Origin: Pseudomonas putida
GTDB lineage: Bacteria; Pseudomonadota; Gammaproteobacteria; Pseudomonadales; Pseudomonadaceae
Direction of reading: 5' to 3'
DNA: 64,000 nucleotides
Assembly: GCA_041071465.1 (NCBI GenBank)
Contig: CP163498.1
Location: 868,001 to 932,000, forward strand
The notes under the pieces are model-generated. The model made no database searches and had not been told where the DNA came from. It saw only the letters and a list, made by a program, of their open reading frames with translations. Shown here in pieces: positions 1-9,132 of this stretch. The translations under genes and the position numbers were made by a program. The first letter of the stretch is position 1. Each line of letters begins with the position of its first letter.

Positions 1-356
1 TGTTGCAGCGCAAGGTAATCAGCTGGCATGCGCCGGCGGGCTTGCTGGCAGGGCTGTTCGTATTCAGTTTATTGGGCTGGAACGGTTCGGGATCGGACTC
101 CAATGGTTCGCCCTTGCTGCACCTGTTCTCCGGTTCGACCATGCTGGCAGCCTTCTTCATTGCCACCGAGCCAGTTTCCGGCCCCAGGAACGAATGGGCC
201 AGGCTGTGCTTCGGCCTGGGAACAGGGCTGCTCATCTACCTGATTCGTACCTGGGGCAGCTACCCGGATGGCACTGCGTTCGCCATCTTGCTGATGAACC
301 TTGTGGCGCCGACGCTCGAGCGCCTGGCCACGCAGCGCCAGCAGGCTACCCGATGA
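1..356 (+). CDS. rnfD: Electron transport complex subunit RnfD, C-terminal part (cut by window start)
   Basis: This is the C-terminal ~118 residues of an RnfD/RsxD-type integral membrane subunit of the ion-pumping Rnf (ferredoxin:NAD or SoxR-reducing) complex. Hydrophobic helices alternate with short loops. The segment AAFFIATEPVSGP matches the conserved RnfD/NqrB stretch that follows the covalent flavin site. The reading frame is open to the window edge, so the true start lies upstream; the TTG at position 3 is not a real start. The stop codon overlaps the ATG of rnfG (ATGA), so the two are translationally coupled. The order rnfD-rnfG-rnfE-nth is the usual one in gamma-proteobacteria. Confidence 0.9.
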   Translation, partial: LQRKVISWHAPAGLLAGLFVFSLLGWNGSGSDSNGSPLLHLFSGSTMLAAFFIATEPVSGPRNEWARLCFGLGTGLLIYLIRTWGSYPDGTAFAILLMNLVAPTLERLATQRQQATR

Positions 357-955
357 AGCGCCTGGCACATGATGTGGGCCTGCTGTTGCTGACTGGCGTA
401 TTGGCAGTGTCTGCCACTTTCGCGTGGCGGCATTGGACCGGCCCAGCCATCACCAGCGCCGAGAAGCAACTGCAAAGCCGCCAACGCCTGGCAGTGCTGC
501 CCGAGGGCAGTTTTGACAACCAGCCACTGGACAACCCGCTACCGAGGCCCGCCGCACAGCGGCCCAACAGCCACATCCTGGCGGCTTACCGTGCCACGCT
601 GGCGGGCAAGCCAAGCGCTATTATCCTGGTCACGCAAACCCAAGGCTATGCCGGGCCGATTGTGCTGAGTGTTGCCATCGCCACAGACGGCCGGCTGATC
701 GGCAGCCAGGTGGTCGAACAACAGGAAAGCCCTGGGCTGGGGGCACGCGTAGGCGACCCGCAACTGCACTGGCTGGGGCAGTTCGAAAACCGCCAATTGA
801 ACGACCACTGGGCGCTGAAGCGGGACCACGGCGACTTTGACCAATTGGCCGGCGCGACCGTGACCTCGCGGGCAGTGATCGCCGCATTGCAGGAGGCGCT
901 GAGCTATTTTGACGAGCAGCGCAGCGTACTGCTGGAGAACGCCACGCATGAATAG
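353..955 (+). CDS. rnfG: Electron transport complex subunit RnfG
   Basis: This 200-residue RnfG-type subunit has an N-terminal membrane anchor (about residues 7-23) and a periplasmic FMN-binding domain. The motif LAGATVTS near residue 170 carries the threonine that receives covalently bound FMN in RnfG/NqrC proteins. The start at 353 is chosen because the ATG overlaps the rnfD stop (ATGA). An upstream extension in this frame is only a shadow of rnfD. Its stop overlaps the ATG of the next gene, giving a tight rnfDGE operon. It passes electrons within the Rnf complex at the inner membrane. Confidence 0.9.
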   Translation: MKRLAHDVGLLLLTGVLAVSATFAWRHWTGPAITSAEKQLQSRQRLAVLPEGSFDNQPLDNPLPRPAAQRPNSHILAAYRATLAGKPSAIILVTQTQGYAGPIVLSVAIATDGRLIGSQVVEQQESPGLGARVGDPQLHWLGQFENRQLNDHWALKRDHGDFDQLAGATVTSRAVIAALQEALSYFDEQRSVLLENATHE

Positions 956-1472
956 ATTCTGCCTGCTGGCCGTAAGCCTGGTGCCCATGCTGGGCGCCAC
1001 CCGCACCCTGACCGAGGGCGCCACCATCGGATTGTGTGCGGTAGTGATGGGGGGCATGCACCAACTGTTGCTGGCACCGTTGCGTCCGCGTCTGGCCAGC
1101 TGGGCCTACGCGCTGGCCAGCCTTCTGTTGCTGGCCGCCTTGGCCTGCTGCCTGCAAATGGCACTGCTTGCCTGGTCGCTGCCTTTGGCACTGGCGCTCG
1201 GCTTCTATCCCGCCTTGTTGTGCCTGCAGTGTTTGGCCTGCGACCTCCTGCTGCCGGACCAACAGCGCTGGCGCGTACTCGCCGTGCACCTCGGCGCGGT
1301 GTTTGCCAGCTGCCTGCTGCTTGGCGCCAGCCGCCAATGGCTGGCCCATTTTGCCGACCTGCACCTGGCCAGCCTGGCCCCCGGCGCCCTGCTACTGCTC
1401 GGACTGCTGCTGGCCTTGTACAATCGCTTGCGTCCGGGCTCAGCCCACCCACGTCGTCAAGGAAAGCTCTGA
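948..1472 (+). CDS. rnfE: RnfE-like membrane subunit (short form)
   Basis: This 174-residue, very hydrophobic Rnf-Nqr-type membrane protein follows rnfG with overlapping stop and start codons. The start at 948 (MNRFCLLAVS) is preferred over the longer open frame because of that overlap. Position in the operon and the opening LVPMLGATRTLTEG suggest RnfE/RsxE. Typical RnfE is about 200-230 residues with six helices; this one is shorter and poorly conserved, with low-complexity Leu/Ala-rich helices. It may be a reduced RnfE. The family call rests mainly on context; being a membrane protein of the Rnf operon is secure. Confidence 0.7.
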   Translation: MNRFCLLAVSLVPMLGATRTLTEGATIGLCAVVMGGMHQLLLAPLRPRLASWAYALASLLLLAALACCLQMALLAWSLPLALALGFYPALLCLQCLACDLLLPDQQRWRVLAVHLGAVFASCLLLGASRQWLAHFADLHLASLAPGALLLLGLLLALYNRLRPGSAHPRRQGKL

Positions 1473-1476
1473 TTTC

Positions 1477-2115
1477 ATGAATGCCGCCAAACGCCTGGAG
1501 ATTTTTCGCAGGCTGCACGAAGACAACCCCGACCCGAAGACCGAACTGGCCTACACCACCCCGTTCGAACTGCTGGTCGCCGTGACGCTGTCCGCGCAAT
1601 CCACCGACGTCGGCGTCAACAAGGCCACAGCGCGCCTGTTCCCCGTCGCCAACACCCCCGAGGCCATCTATGCCCTGGGCGTTGAAGGGCTTAGCGAGTA
1701 CATCAAGACCATCGGGCTTTACAACAGCAAGGCCAAGAATGTCATAGAAGCCTGCCGGCTTCTGATCGAGCGCCACGGCAGCGAGGTACCGCAAACCCGT
1801 GAAGCGCTGGAGGCGCTGCCTGGCGTGGGCCGCAAGACCGCCAACGTGGTCCTCAACACCGCATTCCGTCAACCGACCATGGCAGTGGATACCCATATCT
1901 ATCGGGTGAGTAACCGCACGGGAATTGCGCCAGGCAAAACGGTGCTGGAAGTGGAAAAGAAACTGGTCAAGTTCGTACCAAAAGATTACCTGTTAGACGC
2001 CCACCACTGGCTGATTCTGCACGGACGTTATGTGTGCCAGGCGCGCAAGCCAAGGTGCGGCAGTTGCAGGATCGAAGATTTGTGCGAGTACAAGCACAAA
2101 ACCTCCGACGATTGA
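1477..2115 (+). CDS. nth: Endonuclease III (Nth)
   Basis: DNA glycosylase/AP lyase of base excision repair acting on oxidised pyrimidines. The 212 residues match the family's usual ~211. The helix-hairpin-helix motif LPGVGRKTAN near residue 115 contains the catalytic lysine. VDTHIYRVSNR near residue 138 contains the catalytic aspartate. The C-terminal [4Fe-4S] cluster shows C-x6-C-x2-C-x5-C (CQARKPRCGSCRIEDLC). Start at 1477 is supported by AAGGA a few bases upstream and by the usual MNAAKR opening; the longer open frame runs back through rnfE and is not real. It sits at the end of the rnf operon, as in many gamma-proteobacteria. Confidence 0.96.
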   Translation: MNAAKRLEIFRRLHEDNPDPKTELAYTTPFELLVAVTLSAQSTDVGVNKATARLFPVANTPEAIYALGVEGLSEYIKTIGLYNSKAKNVIEACRLLIERHGSEVPQTREALEALPGVGRKTANVVLNTAFRQPTMAVDTHIYRVSNRTGIAPGKTVLEVEKKLVKFVPKDYLLDAHHWLILHGRYVCQARKPRCGSCRIEDLCEYKHKTSDD

Positions 2116-2219
2116 GCCGATAGCTAGAAACCACGCTTGACGATTGAAAAAATCTTTTTTACCAGCGTCTGCTTTCTGGTTATAAGGACGGCCAATGGCC
2201 CCTTGGCTTGGAGCGACTC

Positions 2220-2396
2220 ATGAGTACCGACAAAGACGACCTGTCGATCGAAGATGATTTTGTTGCCGCAGACGATGACGCGGAGCCCCAGGTAGAAACC
2301 GCAAAGACCAACCTGAGCAAACGCCGCACCATCGACAACATGCTGGAAGAACGGCGCCTGCAAAAGCAGCTGGCCGATTTCGACTACGACCTGTAG
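2220..2396 (+). CDS. Small acidic protein of the PA3496 family (putative envelope integrity protein)
   Basis: This 58-residue acidic protein begins MSTDKDDLSIEDDF and ends in a basic/coiled stretch (KRRTIDNMLEERRLQKQL) and DFDYDL. It resembles the short PA3496-type proteins that follow nth in Pseudomonas; those carry the loose name 'putative envelope integrity protein', but no signal peptide or membrane segment is visible here. The ATG at 2220 is preferred over 2208 because GGAG lies just before it. The function is unknown; the family placement is from memory of the neighbourhood. Confidence 0.75.
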   Translation: MSTDKDDLSIEDDFVAADDDAEPQVETAKTNLSKRRTIDNMLEERRLQKQLADFDYDL

Positions 2397-2447
2397 GACA
2401 TGCAGCCCTGGCAAAGCCTCCTGGCGGGAGGCTTCCAGGCCTGGCGA

Positions 2448-3071
2448 TCAGCTAAGACCTTGCCGTTGCGCCAGCTCGATCAGGTCTACCAGCGAGCGCG
2501 CATTGAGCTTGAGCAATAGCCGCGACTTGTAGGTACTGACCGTCTTGTTGCTGAGGTACATGCTGTCGGCAATTTCCTTGTTCGAACGCCCCCGCGCCAG
2601 TTGCTGCAGCACCGTCATTTCACGCGCCGAAAGGCGATTGACCATATCCGCCTCGCTAGCTGCGCCCCTGCCACGTGACGCATGCAACGCCTGGTTGGGG
2701 AAATAGCTGTAACCCGACAACACGGCCTTGATGGCGCTAAGCAGCTCGGTAAGCTCCTGCTGCTTGCACACGTAACCTGCCGCCCCCGCCTGCATGCAAC
2801 GCATCGAAAAATTGCCGGGGGCCTGCGACGTCAGCACGAGTACCTTACTGCCCGGGCTGAAGGTGGCCATGCGGGCGATCACCTCCAGGCCATCCAGTTT
2901 CGGTATACCGATATCCAGCACCACGATATCCGGCAGGTGTTGCCGAGTCAGCTGCAGCGCAGCCACCCCATTGTCGGTCTCCGCCACAACGTCATACCCA
3001 TGCCGCTCCATCAGCATGCGTACGGCCAGGCGTATGACCGGGTGATCATCCACGATAAGCACTTTATTCAT
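2448..3071 (-). CDS. LuxR/NarL-family response regulator, orphan
   Basis: Two-domain transcription regulator of 207 residues. The receiver domain (1-120) has the acidic pair VDDHP, the phospho-acceptor in VVLDIGIPKLDG near residue 53 and a lysine in GYVCKQQ near 104. The LuxR-type HTH (about 145-205) shows LSAREMTVLQQLARGRSNKEIA and KTVSTYKSRLL. It looks like the BvgA/EvgA group. No histidine kinase is adjacent, so its partner is elsewhere. The start at 3071 (MNKVLIVDDH) is where receiver homology begins; a longer frame to 3158 lacks support. It is read toward, and is convergent with, the small gene ending at 2396. Confidence 0.9.
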   Translation of the reverse strand: MNKVLIVDDHPVIRLAVRMLMERHGYDVVAETDNGVAALQLTRQHLPDIVVLDIGIPKLDGLEVIARMATFSPGSKVLVLTSQAPGNFSMRCMQAGAAGYVCKQQELTELLSAIKAVLSGYSYFPNQALHASRGRGAASEADMVNRLSAREMTVLQQLARGRSNKEIADSMYLSNKTVSTYKSRLLLKLNARSLVDLIELAQRQGLS

Positions 3072-3437
3072 GCGATATCCATTCATTGTTATTGCTTTGG
3101 CACGCCAAGATAACCGACAGGGCGCTTGCTGGCGCGGTGATTTCCCGGCGAAACTCATGGACAGACAAAACTTACAACGCTTACAGAAATTTCCTACACA
3201 TCACGACTATGACTGTAACAAGCAAATACCTTGTCACCTGGATTGAAGGTATCACCCACCTGCAAAAACGCACCAGTTGAAAACTGAGCTTAAGCCGAAG
3301 AAACGCCAGAGCAAACATGTTGAAAAAGCAAAGCAACGATGCGTAATGGCGATTATTCCGCCCTCGGAAAACACTCCTGTCTTTAGTTGAGTACTCGCGT
3401 GAGGTAAAGATGGGCGAAACCGCAGGAGACGGCCCAC
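3072..3437. other. 366-base gene-free spacer between divergent genes
   Basis: This divergent promoter region lies between the leftward response regulator and the rightward small membrane protein. Open frames here (for example 3086-3280) have no ribosome site and no family features. The centre is AT-rich. No clear operator could be assigned. Confidence 0.5.
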
Positions 3438-3929
3438 ATGCCCCAAGCTCAACCTGTCGCCCCGCTGACGATCATTGCCATCTTCGCGGGGATTATCGAA
3501 GCCTCCGCACTTGCCACATTGCCGTTTCTTAGCGAATCCAGCCAGAAGCTCTACACCTGGTTCCTGGTAGGCTTTCCATTCTTTCTGACGGCACTGTTTT
3601 TTCTGACGCTCAACTTCAATTACAAGTCGTTCTACAGCCCTTCACCCAACAGATCCACACACGACAATACGCCAGCGCCGAACAGTGTGGCCACACCCGC
3701 CATGGCCGATGATAAACATGAAGTGGTTCAGGGCGAACCGGTCACATTCATGTTCTCCGGCCCGGACGCCTATCGTTTGATGGAGCAACAACTCTTGCAT
3801 GCACTTGCCCAACCGCCCGTGCCAACGCGAACCTGGCGCTTTTACAACCTGGAAAAACGCCAGTGTGCGCAACTGTCGATCAGTGCACTTGAGGACGATG
3901 TTGCGAACCACTCCAGCTCAATGCCTTGA
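3438..3929 (+). CDS. Hypothetical membrane protein, two predicted helices
   Basis: This 163-residue protein was not recognised. Two hydrophobic segments (about residues 8-30, LTIIAIFAGIIEASALATL, and 40-60, WFLVGFPFFLTALFFLTL) are followed by a Ser/Pro/Asn-rich linker and a soluble tail of about 100 residues. The layout suggests a membrane-anchored protein with its C-terminal domain on one side. CAGGAGACGG just before the ATG is a good ribosome site. A hairpin with T runs follows and is shared with argG. Similar unnamed proteins occur beside argG in P. putida strains; function unknown. Confidence 0.7.
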   Translation: MPQAQPVAPLTIIAIFAGIIEASALATLPFLSESSQKLYTWFLVGFPFFLTALFFLTLNFNYKSFYSPSPNRSTHDNTPAPNSVATPAMADDKHEVVQGEPVTFMFSGPDAYRLMEQQLLHALAQPPVPTRTWRFYNLEKRQCAQLSISALEDDVANHSSSMP

Positions 3930-3943
3930 ATATTCTTCGCGCA

Positions 3944-3975
3944 TAAAAAAACCCCAGCCTGAGCCGGGGTTTTTA
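3944..3975. terminator. Bidirectional Rho-independent terminator
   Basis: A stem of AAAAACCCC and GGGGTTTTT around a short GC loop lies between two convergent genes, the small membrane protein and argG. A-run and T-run flanks make it usable on both strands. Confidence 0.85.
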
Positions 3976-3991
3976 TTGCACAAGCCAGCAA

Positions 3992-5209
3992 TCAGAGCAG
4001 CGAACGGCCCTTGTTGGCAGCAATGCGCATACGCAGCGCGTTGAGCTTGATGAAGCCGGCAGCGTCCGCCTGGTTGTAGGCGCCGCCATCTTCTTCGAAG
4101 GTGGCGATGTTGGCATCGAACAGCGAATCGTCCGACTTGCGGCCAACCACGGTGACATTGCCCTTGTACAGTTTCAGGCGCACAACGCCATTCACGTTGA
4201 CCTGCGAAGCGTCGATCATCTGCTGCAGCATCAGACGCTCCGGGCTCCACCAGTAGCCGGTGTAGATCAGGCTGGCGTATTTCGGCATCAGCTCATCTTT
4301 CAGGTGAGCAACTTCGCGGTCCAGCGTGATCGACTCGATGGCACGGTGGGCCTTGAGCATGATGGTGCCGCCAGGGGTTTCGTAGCAGCCACGCGACTTC
4401 ATGCCGACGTAACGGTTTTCGACGATGTCCAGGCGGCCGATGCCGTTGGCACCACCAATACGGTTCAGGTCGGCCAGCACGGTGGCCGGGGATTTCTCGA
4501 CGCCGTCGATGGCAACGATGTCACCGTTGCGGTAGGTCAGCTCGATGTAGGTAGCCTGGTCTGGGGCGTTTTCGGGCGAGACGCTCCAGCGCCACATCTC
4601 TTCTTCGTGCTCGGTCCAGGTATCTTCCAGGACACCGCCTTCGTAGGAGATGTGCAACAGGTTGGCGTCCATCGAGTACGGCGACTTCTTCTTGCCGTGA
4701 CGCTCGATCGGGATGCCGTGCTTTTCGGCGTAGTCCATCAGTTTCTCGCGGGACAGCAGGTCCCACTCGCGCCATGGAGCGATGACCTTGACGCCTGGCT
4801 TCAGCGCATAGGCACCCAGCTCGAAACGTACCTGGTCGTTGCCTTTGCCGGTGGCGCCATGGGAAATGGCGTCAGCACCGGTTGCATTGGCGATTTCGAT
4901 CAGGCGCTTGGCGATCAGCGGACGGGCGATGGAAGTACCCAGCAGGTACTCGCCTTCGTAGACGGTGTTGGCGCGGAACATCGGGAATACGAAATCACGC
5001 ACGAACTCTTCGCGCAGATCGTCGATGTAGATCTCTTTAACGCCCATTGCCTGGGCCTTGGCACGGGCCGGCTCGACCTCTTCGCCCTGACCCAGGTCAG
5101 CGGTGAAGGTCACCACTTCGCAGTTATAGGTATCCTGCAGCCACTTGAGAATCACCGAAGTATCAAGGCCGCCGGAATACGCCAGTACGACCTTTTTTAC
5201 GTCCGCCAT
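3992..5209 (-). CDS. argG: Argininosuccinate synthase
   Basis: Ligates citrulline and aspartate with ATP to form argininosuccinate, the penultimate step of arginine synthesis, in the cytoplasm. The 405 residues are normal for the family. The N-terminal nucleotide-binding motif AYSGGLDTS is at residues 10-18, with further conserved stretches such as [13 protein letters not shown] and [11 protein letters not shown]. The start at 5209 ([13 protein letters not shown]) fits; the open frame runs 19 codons further but has no support. It stands alone on the minus strand, next to motY on the same strand, as in other pseudomonads. argF, for the preceding step, lies about 8 kb away in this window. Confidence 0.97.
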   Translation of the reverse strand: MADVKKVVLAYSGGLDTSVILKWLQDTYNCEVVTFTADLGQGEEVEPARAKAQAMGVKEIYIDDLREEFVRDFVFPMFRANTVYEGEYLLGTSIARPLIAKRLIEIANATGADAISHGATGKGNDQVRFELGAYALKPGVKVIAPWREWDLLSREKLMDYAEKHGIPIERHGKKKSPYSMDANLLHISYEGGVLEDTWTEHEEEMWRWSVSPENAPDQATYIELTYRNGDIVAIDGVEKSPATVLADLNRIGGANGIGRLDIVENRYVGMKSRGCYETPGGTIMLKAHRAIESITLDREVAHLKDELMPKYASLIYTGYWWSPERLMLQQMIDASQVNVNGVVRLKLYKGNVTVVGRKSDDSLFDANIATFEEDGGAYNQADAAGFIKLNALRMRIAANKGRSLL

Positions 5210-5365
5210 GCCATCACTCCACGGGGTTGTACGGAAAGGCATCGATTCTAACGGCCTTGCGCACAAATTTACAGTGGGGCGACAGCTTCTGACGACAAAG
5301 CGACAGGAACTTTCGCAAGGGCGACGGCGCCTGTAGCAGCGATCAATTCCCGACAGGCGCGCAGA

Positions 5366-6292
5366 TTACTTGGCAGCTGGCGCTAATGCAGTTGGTTCAG
5401 GGGCTTTTTCGGCAGGTTTCTCCACCGGTTTCACAACTACCGTAACCCGATCCAGCTCGATATTCACCCGTCGATTACGCGCCCGGTTGGCAGCACTGTT
5501 GTTCTTCACCAATGGGTATTGCTCACCATGGAAGCGCACGATGATCTGTTCTTCCGCCACGCCATGGGCTTTGAAGTAATCGGCCACCGCGAGCGCGCGC
5601 CGGCGTGACAGGTCACGGTTTGTCAGCCGGTTGCCACTGTTGTCAGAGTGGCCGTCAAGCTCGATGTGGTTCACCGTCGGGTCGGCTTTCATGTAATCCA
5701 GGATCACATCCAGCCGTGCACGCGCCGACGCATCCAGCTCGGTGCCGCCCCCCGGGAAGCCTACTTGGGTCTGGCGAACCTGGTCGAAGTTCATCGGCAG
5801 CAACTTGCCGGCACAGGCTTGGTAGTCGCTGTAGGCCTTGGCGAAGCTGACCGGCAGCACGCGCACCTCCATTGGCCTGCCGGCCTCACCGGCGTAATTG
5901 CGCACCACTGTGCTGCGCCCGTCGAGAAGACCGTTTATCAGGCGGCTGGCCTGGCCCTGGGACGAACTGAACAGCACACCGGTACGGGCCATGCGCACGC
6001 TGCCCAGGTTGATATCACCACGTCCAGGCTGCCATGGCGCCGCCGCCGCCAGCAGGCTGGCGGTACCTGCCCCCAGTACGTTGCTGTCCGAACGCAGCTG
6101 GAACACTGGCTGCTCACCTGCCCGGCGCACGAACTCTCCGCTGCCGAAACCTTCGATCGGCTGGATCAGGCGGCATTCGAACTGATCACCCTCGACCTTC
6201 CAGGCGATGTTCTCCATGCGCGTCTGGAAAGTCAGTGCGCCGGCCGGCAGGCTGGCGAACAGGGTCAACAGGGCTAGGTAACGCTGGCGCAC
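5366..6292 (-). CDS. motY: MotY-like OmpA-family flagellar stator-associated protein
   Basis: Periplasmic T-ring protein of the polar flagellum that helps anchor stators. A signal peptide occupies about the first 18-20 residues ([15 protein letters not shown]). A MotY-type N-terminal domain follows ([20 protein letters not shown]). The C-terminal OmpA/MotB-type peptidoglycan-binding domain has [17 protein letters not shown] followed by [13 protein letters not shown] and [12 protein letters not shown]. The tail is Lys/Pro/Ala-rich. I chose the GTG at 6292 because GGAG lies 7 bases before it and it gives a normal signal peptide; the open frame continues to a GTG at 6304. The position between argG and pyrC matches motY in P. 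aeruginosa (from memory). Confidence 0.85.
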   Translation of the reverse strand: MRQRYLALLTLFASLPAGALTFQTRMENIAWKVEGDQFECRLIQPIEGFGSGEFVRRAGEQPVFQLRSDSNVLGAGTASLLAAAAPWQPGRGDINLGSVRMARTGVLFSSSQGQASRLINGLLDGRSTVVRNYAGEAGRPMEVRVLPVSFAKAYSDYQACAGKLLPMNFDQVRQTQVGFPGGGTELDASARARLDVILDYMKADPTVNHIELDGHSDNSGNRLTNRDLSRRRALAVADYFKAHGVAEEQIIVRFHGEQYPLVKNNSAANRARNRRVNIELDRVTVVVKPVEKPAEKAPEPTALAPAAK

Positions 6293-6422
6293 GGGCGGCT
6301 CCACAAATTCTGACGGCTTACCTGCAGGCTATCGGACGCCGCCCGGAAAACTTGATAGCCGTGCTCGCCCCAGGGTTTTCCGGTACGATTGGGGCTTGAG
6401 TTCGACCCGCCTGGAATCCCCA

Positions 6423-7469
6423 ATGTCCGATCGCCTGACCCTCCTGCGCCCCGACGACTGGCACATCCATCTGCGCGATGGTGCCGTCCTGCCCCACACC
6501 GTTGGCGATGTGGCGCGTACCTTCGCCCGTGCCATCATCATGCCCAACCTGGTTCCGCCGGTGCGCAATGCCGCCGAGGCTGGCGCCTACCGTGAGCGCA
6601 TCCTGGCCGCCCGCCCGGCTGGCAGCCGCTTCGAGCCACTGATGGTGCTGTACCTCACCGACCGCACCAGCCCCGAGGACGTGCGTGCGGCCAAGGCCAG
6701 CGGCATCGTGTACGCGGCCAAACTGTACCCGGCCGGCGCCACCACCAATTCCGATTCAGGCGTGACCAGCATCGACAACATCTTCCCCGCCATCGAGGCG
6801 CTGGCGGAAGTCGGCATGCCACTGCTGGTGCACGGCGAAGTGACCCGCAGCGAGATCGACGTGTTCGACCGCGAAAAGCGCTTCATCGATGAGCATATGC
6901 GCCGTGTGGTCGAGCGTTTCCCAACGCTGAAAGTGGTTTTCGAACACATTACCACCAGCGATGCCGCGCAGTTCGTCACCGAGGCCCCGGCCAACGTTGG
7001 TGCGACCATCACCGCCCAGCACCTGCTTTACAACCGCAACCACATGCTGGTCGGCGGCATTCGCCCGCACTTCTACTGCCTGCCGATTCTCAAGCGCAAC
7101 ACCCACCAGGTGGCGTTGCTGGACGCGGCTACCAGCGGTAACCCGAAGTTCTTCCTCGGCACCGACTCGGCACCTCACGCCCGTCATGCCAAGGAAGCCG
7201 CCTGCGGGTGTGCCGGTTGCTACACCGCCTATGCGGCCATCGAGATGTACGCCGAAGCGTTCGAGCAACGTAACGCACTGGACAAGCTGGAAGGCTTCGC
7301 CAGCCTGCACGGTCCGGCCTTCTACGGCCTGCCGGCAAACACCGACACCATTACGCTGGTCCGCGAAGAATGGACAGCCCCAGACAGCCTGCCTTTTGGC
7401 GAGCAAACCGTAGTCCCGCTGCGCGCCGGTGAAAAACTGCGCTGGCGCCTGCTGGAGGAAAACGCGTGA
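6423..7469 (+). CDS. pyrC: Dihydroorotase (PyrC)
   Basis: Zinc amidohydrolase that closes carbamoyl-aspartate to dihydroorotate in pyrimidine synthesis. The 348 residues equal the usual length of the class. The metal-binding HxH motif is in [10 protein letters not shown] (residues 11-20). The carboxylated-lysine region is YAAKLYPAG near residue 100. Further ligands are in LLVHGEV and in [14 protein letters not shown]. The start at 6423 is the conserved [14 protein letters not shown]. Its stop overlaps the GTG of rnt, so the two are probably co-translated. Confidence 0.97.
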   Translation: MSDRLTLLRPDDWHIHLRDGAVLPHTVGDVARTFARAIIMPNLVPPVRNAAEAGAYRERILAARPAGSRFEPLMVLYLTDRTSPEDVRAAKASGIVYAAKLYPAGATTNSDSGVTSIDNIFPAIEALAEVGMPLLVHGEVTRSEIDVFDREKRFIDEHMRRVVERFPTLKVVFEHITTSDAAQFVTEAPANVGATITAQHLLYNRNHMLVGGIRPHFYCLPILKRNTHQVALLDAATSGNPKFFLGTDSAPHARHAKEAACGCAGCYTAYAAIEMYAEAFEQRNALDKLEGFASLHGPAFYGLPANTDTITLVREEWTAPDSLPFGEQTVVPLRAGEKLRWRLLEENA

Positions 7470-8140
7470 GCGAAGACCTCTACGAAGACGACCTGGACGC
7501 CCAAGGCAGCAGTGGCTCGCGTCACCCGATGGCCGAGCGCTTCCGTGGCTACTTGCCAGTAGTGGTGGACGTTGAAACGGGTGGTTTCAACAGCGCTACC
7601 GACGCTCTGCTGGAAATTGCCGCCGTCACCATCGGCATGGACGAGAAGGGTTTCCTGTTCCCCGAGCACACCTATTTCCATCGGGTGGAACCGTTCGAGG
7701 GCGCCAATATCGAGGCGGCCGCGCTGGAATTCACCGGCATCAAGCTGGACCACCCACTGCGCATGGCGGTCAGCGAAGAAAGCGCGCTGACCGACATCTT
7801 CCGTGGCGTGCGCAAGGCGCTCAAGGCCAATGGCTGCAAACGGGCGATTCTGGTTGGCCACAACAGCAGTTTCGACCTCGGCTTCCTCAATGCGGCAGTG
7901 GCGCGCAATGACCTGAAGCGTAACCCATTCCACCCGTTCTCCAGCTTTGACACCGCCACACTGGCAGGCTTGGCGTATGGCCAGACGGTACTGGCGCGGG
8001 CTTGCCAGAGCGCCGACATCGACTTCGACGGGCGTGAAGCGCACTCGGCGCGTTACGACACCGAGAAGACGGCCGAGCTGTTCTGCGGCATCGTCAACCG
8101 CTGGAAGGAAATGGGCGGCTGGCGTGATTTCAACGATTGA
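7466..8140 (+). CDS. rnt: Ribonuclease T
   Basis: DEDDh-family 3'-5' exoribonuclease that trims tRNA and other stable RNA 3' ends. It has 224 residues. Motif I is [11 protein letters not shown] with the catalytic Asp and Glu, motif II is [12 protein letters not shown], and motif III is [14 protein letters not shown] with the catalytic His and Asp. The GTG start overlaps the pyrC stop (GTGA). The N-terminal extension [18 protein letters not shown] is acidic and typical of Pseudomonas RNase T. It is convergent with the peroxiredoxin gene. Confidence 0.95.
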   Translation: MSEDLYEDDLDAQGSSGSRHPMAERFRGYLPVVVDVETGGFNSATDALLEIAAVTIGMDEKGFLFPEHTYFHRVEPFEGANIEAAALEFTGIKLDHPLRMAVSEESALTDIFRGVRKALKANGCKRAILVGHNSSFDLGFLNAAVARNDLKRNPFHPFSSFDTATLAGLAYGQTVLARACQSADIDFDGREAHSARYDTEKTAELFCGIVNRWKEMGGWRDFND

Positions 8141-8183
8141 TCTGAAATCCAGGGGCCGCTTTGCGGCCCTTTCGCGACACAAG

Positions 8184-8223
8184 GCCGCTCCTACAGGGGA
8201 ATGCACACTCCTGTAGGAGCGGC
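8184..8223. repeat. REP-type inverted repeat between rnt and the peroxiredoxin gene
   Basis: A perfect 14-base inverted repeat, GCCGCTCCTACAGG and CCTGTAGGAGCGGC, has a 12-base spacer. The core CTCCTACAG is the hallmark of P. putida-type REP sequences, which sit between convergent genes. Confidence 0.8.
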
Positions 8224-8262
8224 AAAGAGCCAGGACAGGCACTGGAAGCCTTGAAGTCCAGG

Positions 8263-8293
8263 CAAAAAACCGGCCACGAAGGCCGGTTTTTTT
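8263..8293. terminator. Bidirectional terminator after rnt and peroxiredoxin
   Basis: The stem ACCGGCC/GGCCGGT is flanked by A6 on the left and T7 on the right. It lies downstream of both convergent genes. Confidence 0.85.
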
Positions 8294-8306
8294 ATGCGAG
8301 TGGCAA

Positions 8307-8909
8307 TTACAGCTTGCCAGCGTTCTCGCTCAGGTAGGCAGCAACGCCTTCTGGCGAAGCGTTCATGCCTTTGTCGCCTTTTTTCCAGTTGGCAGGGCAA
8401 ACTTCGCCGTGCTCTTCGTGGAATTGCAGAGCGTCGACCAGACGCAGCAGCTCGTCCATGTTACGGCCCAGTGGCAGGTCGTTGATGATCTGCGAGCGGA
8501 CAACACCGTTGGTGTCGATCAGGAAGGCGCCACGGAAGGCCACACCGCCTTCGGACTCAACGTCGTAGGCTTTGCAGATTTCGTGGGTCATGTCGGCAGC
8601 CAGGGTGTATTTGACCTGACCGATGCCGCCGTTGTTGACCGGGGTGTTACGCCAGGCGTTGTGAGTGAAGTGCGAGTCGATCGAAACGCCGATCACTTCC
8701 ACATTGCGCGCCTGGAAGTCTGGGATACGGTTGTCCAGAGCGATCAGCTCGGACGGGCAGACGAAGGTGAAGTCCAGCGGGTAGAAGAACACCAGGCCGT
8801 ACTTGCCCTTGATGGCCGAGGCCAGGTTGAAGCTGTCGACGATCTCGCCATTGCCCAGCACGGCCGGAACGGTGAAATCGGGGGCTTTCTTACCAACGAG
8901 TACGCTCAT
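8307..8909 (-). CDS. Typical 2-Cys peroxiredoxin (AhpC/Tsa family)
   Basis: Thiol peroxidase that reduces hydrogen peroxide and organic peroxides in the cytoplasm. It has 200 residues. The peroxidatic cysteine is in DFTFVCPSELIALD near residue 51. The resolving cysteine is in GEVCPANWKKGDKGM near residue 172. This is the Prx1/Tsa arrangement rather than 1-Cys Prx6. Start 8909 (MSVLVGKKAPDF) has AGGAG at the right distance. It is divergent from bfd, consistent with an iron/oxidative-stress neighbourhood. It is not the ahpF-linked alkyl hydroperoxide reductase, since no ahpF is adjacent. Confidence 0.93.
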   Translation of the reverse strand: MSVLVGKKAPDFTVPAVLGNGEIVDSFNLASAIKGKYGLVFFYPLDFTFVCPSELIALDNRIPDFQARNVEVIGVSIDSHFTHNAWRNTPVNNGGIGQVKYTLAADMTHEICKAYDVESEGGVAFRGAFLIDTNGVVRSQIINDLPLGRNMDELLRLVDALQFHEEHGEVCPANWKKGDKGMNASPEGVAAYLSENAGKL

Positions 8910-9068
8910 TGTAATCTCCTGATGAGGGTGAAAAACCGTTTGCCGGGCCAGACGGGCCTGCCCGACATCCAACAAAGGCCGACCATCATACACGGCTTCT
9001 GATGACAGGCCGACTCCATCGACAAAGCAACCGCCGGTCGCTCAAGCACGGCCCTTCCAGAAAGTCCT

Positions 9069-9097
9069 TTGACAAGCATTCTCATTAACATTAAGCT
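9069..9097. promoter_or_regulatory. Candidate Fur box upstream of bfd
   Basis: The stretch GACAAGCATTCTCATTAACA is AT-rich; on the opposite strand it gives AATGAGAATGCTTGTC, close to the Fur consensus half-sites. It lies about 40 bases before bfd, a gene iron-repressed in Pseudomonas. The match is judged by eye only. Confidence 0.5.
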
Positions 9098-9132
9098 CCA
9101 CCCATCGACTCAACCCGCGATGGTCAGCCCTT

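Noticed and set aside
3086..3280. A 64-codon frame upstream of the small membrane protein
   Set aside because: No ribosome site, overlaps the response regulator promoter, and its composition is not protein-like.
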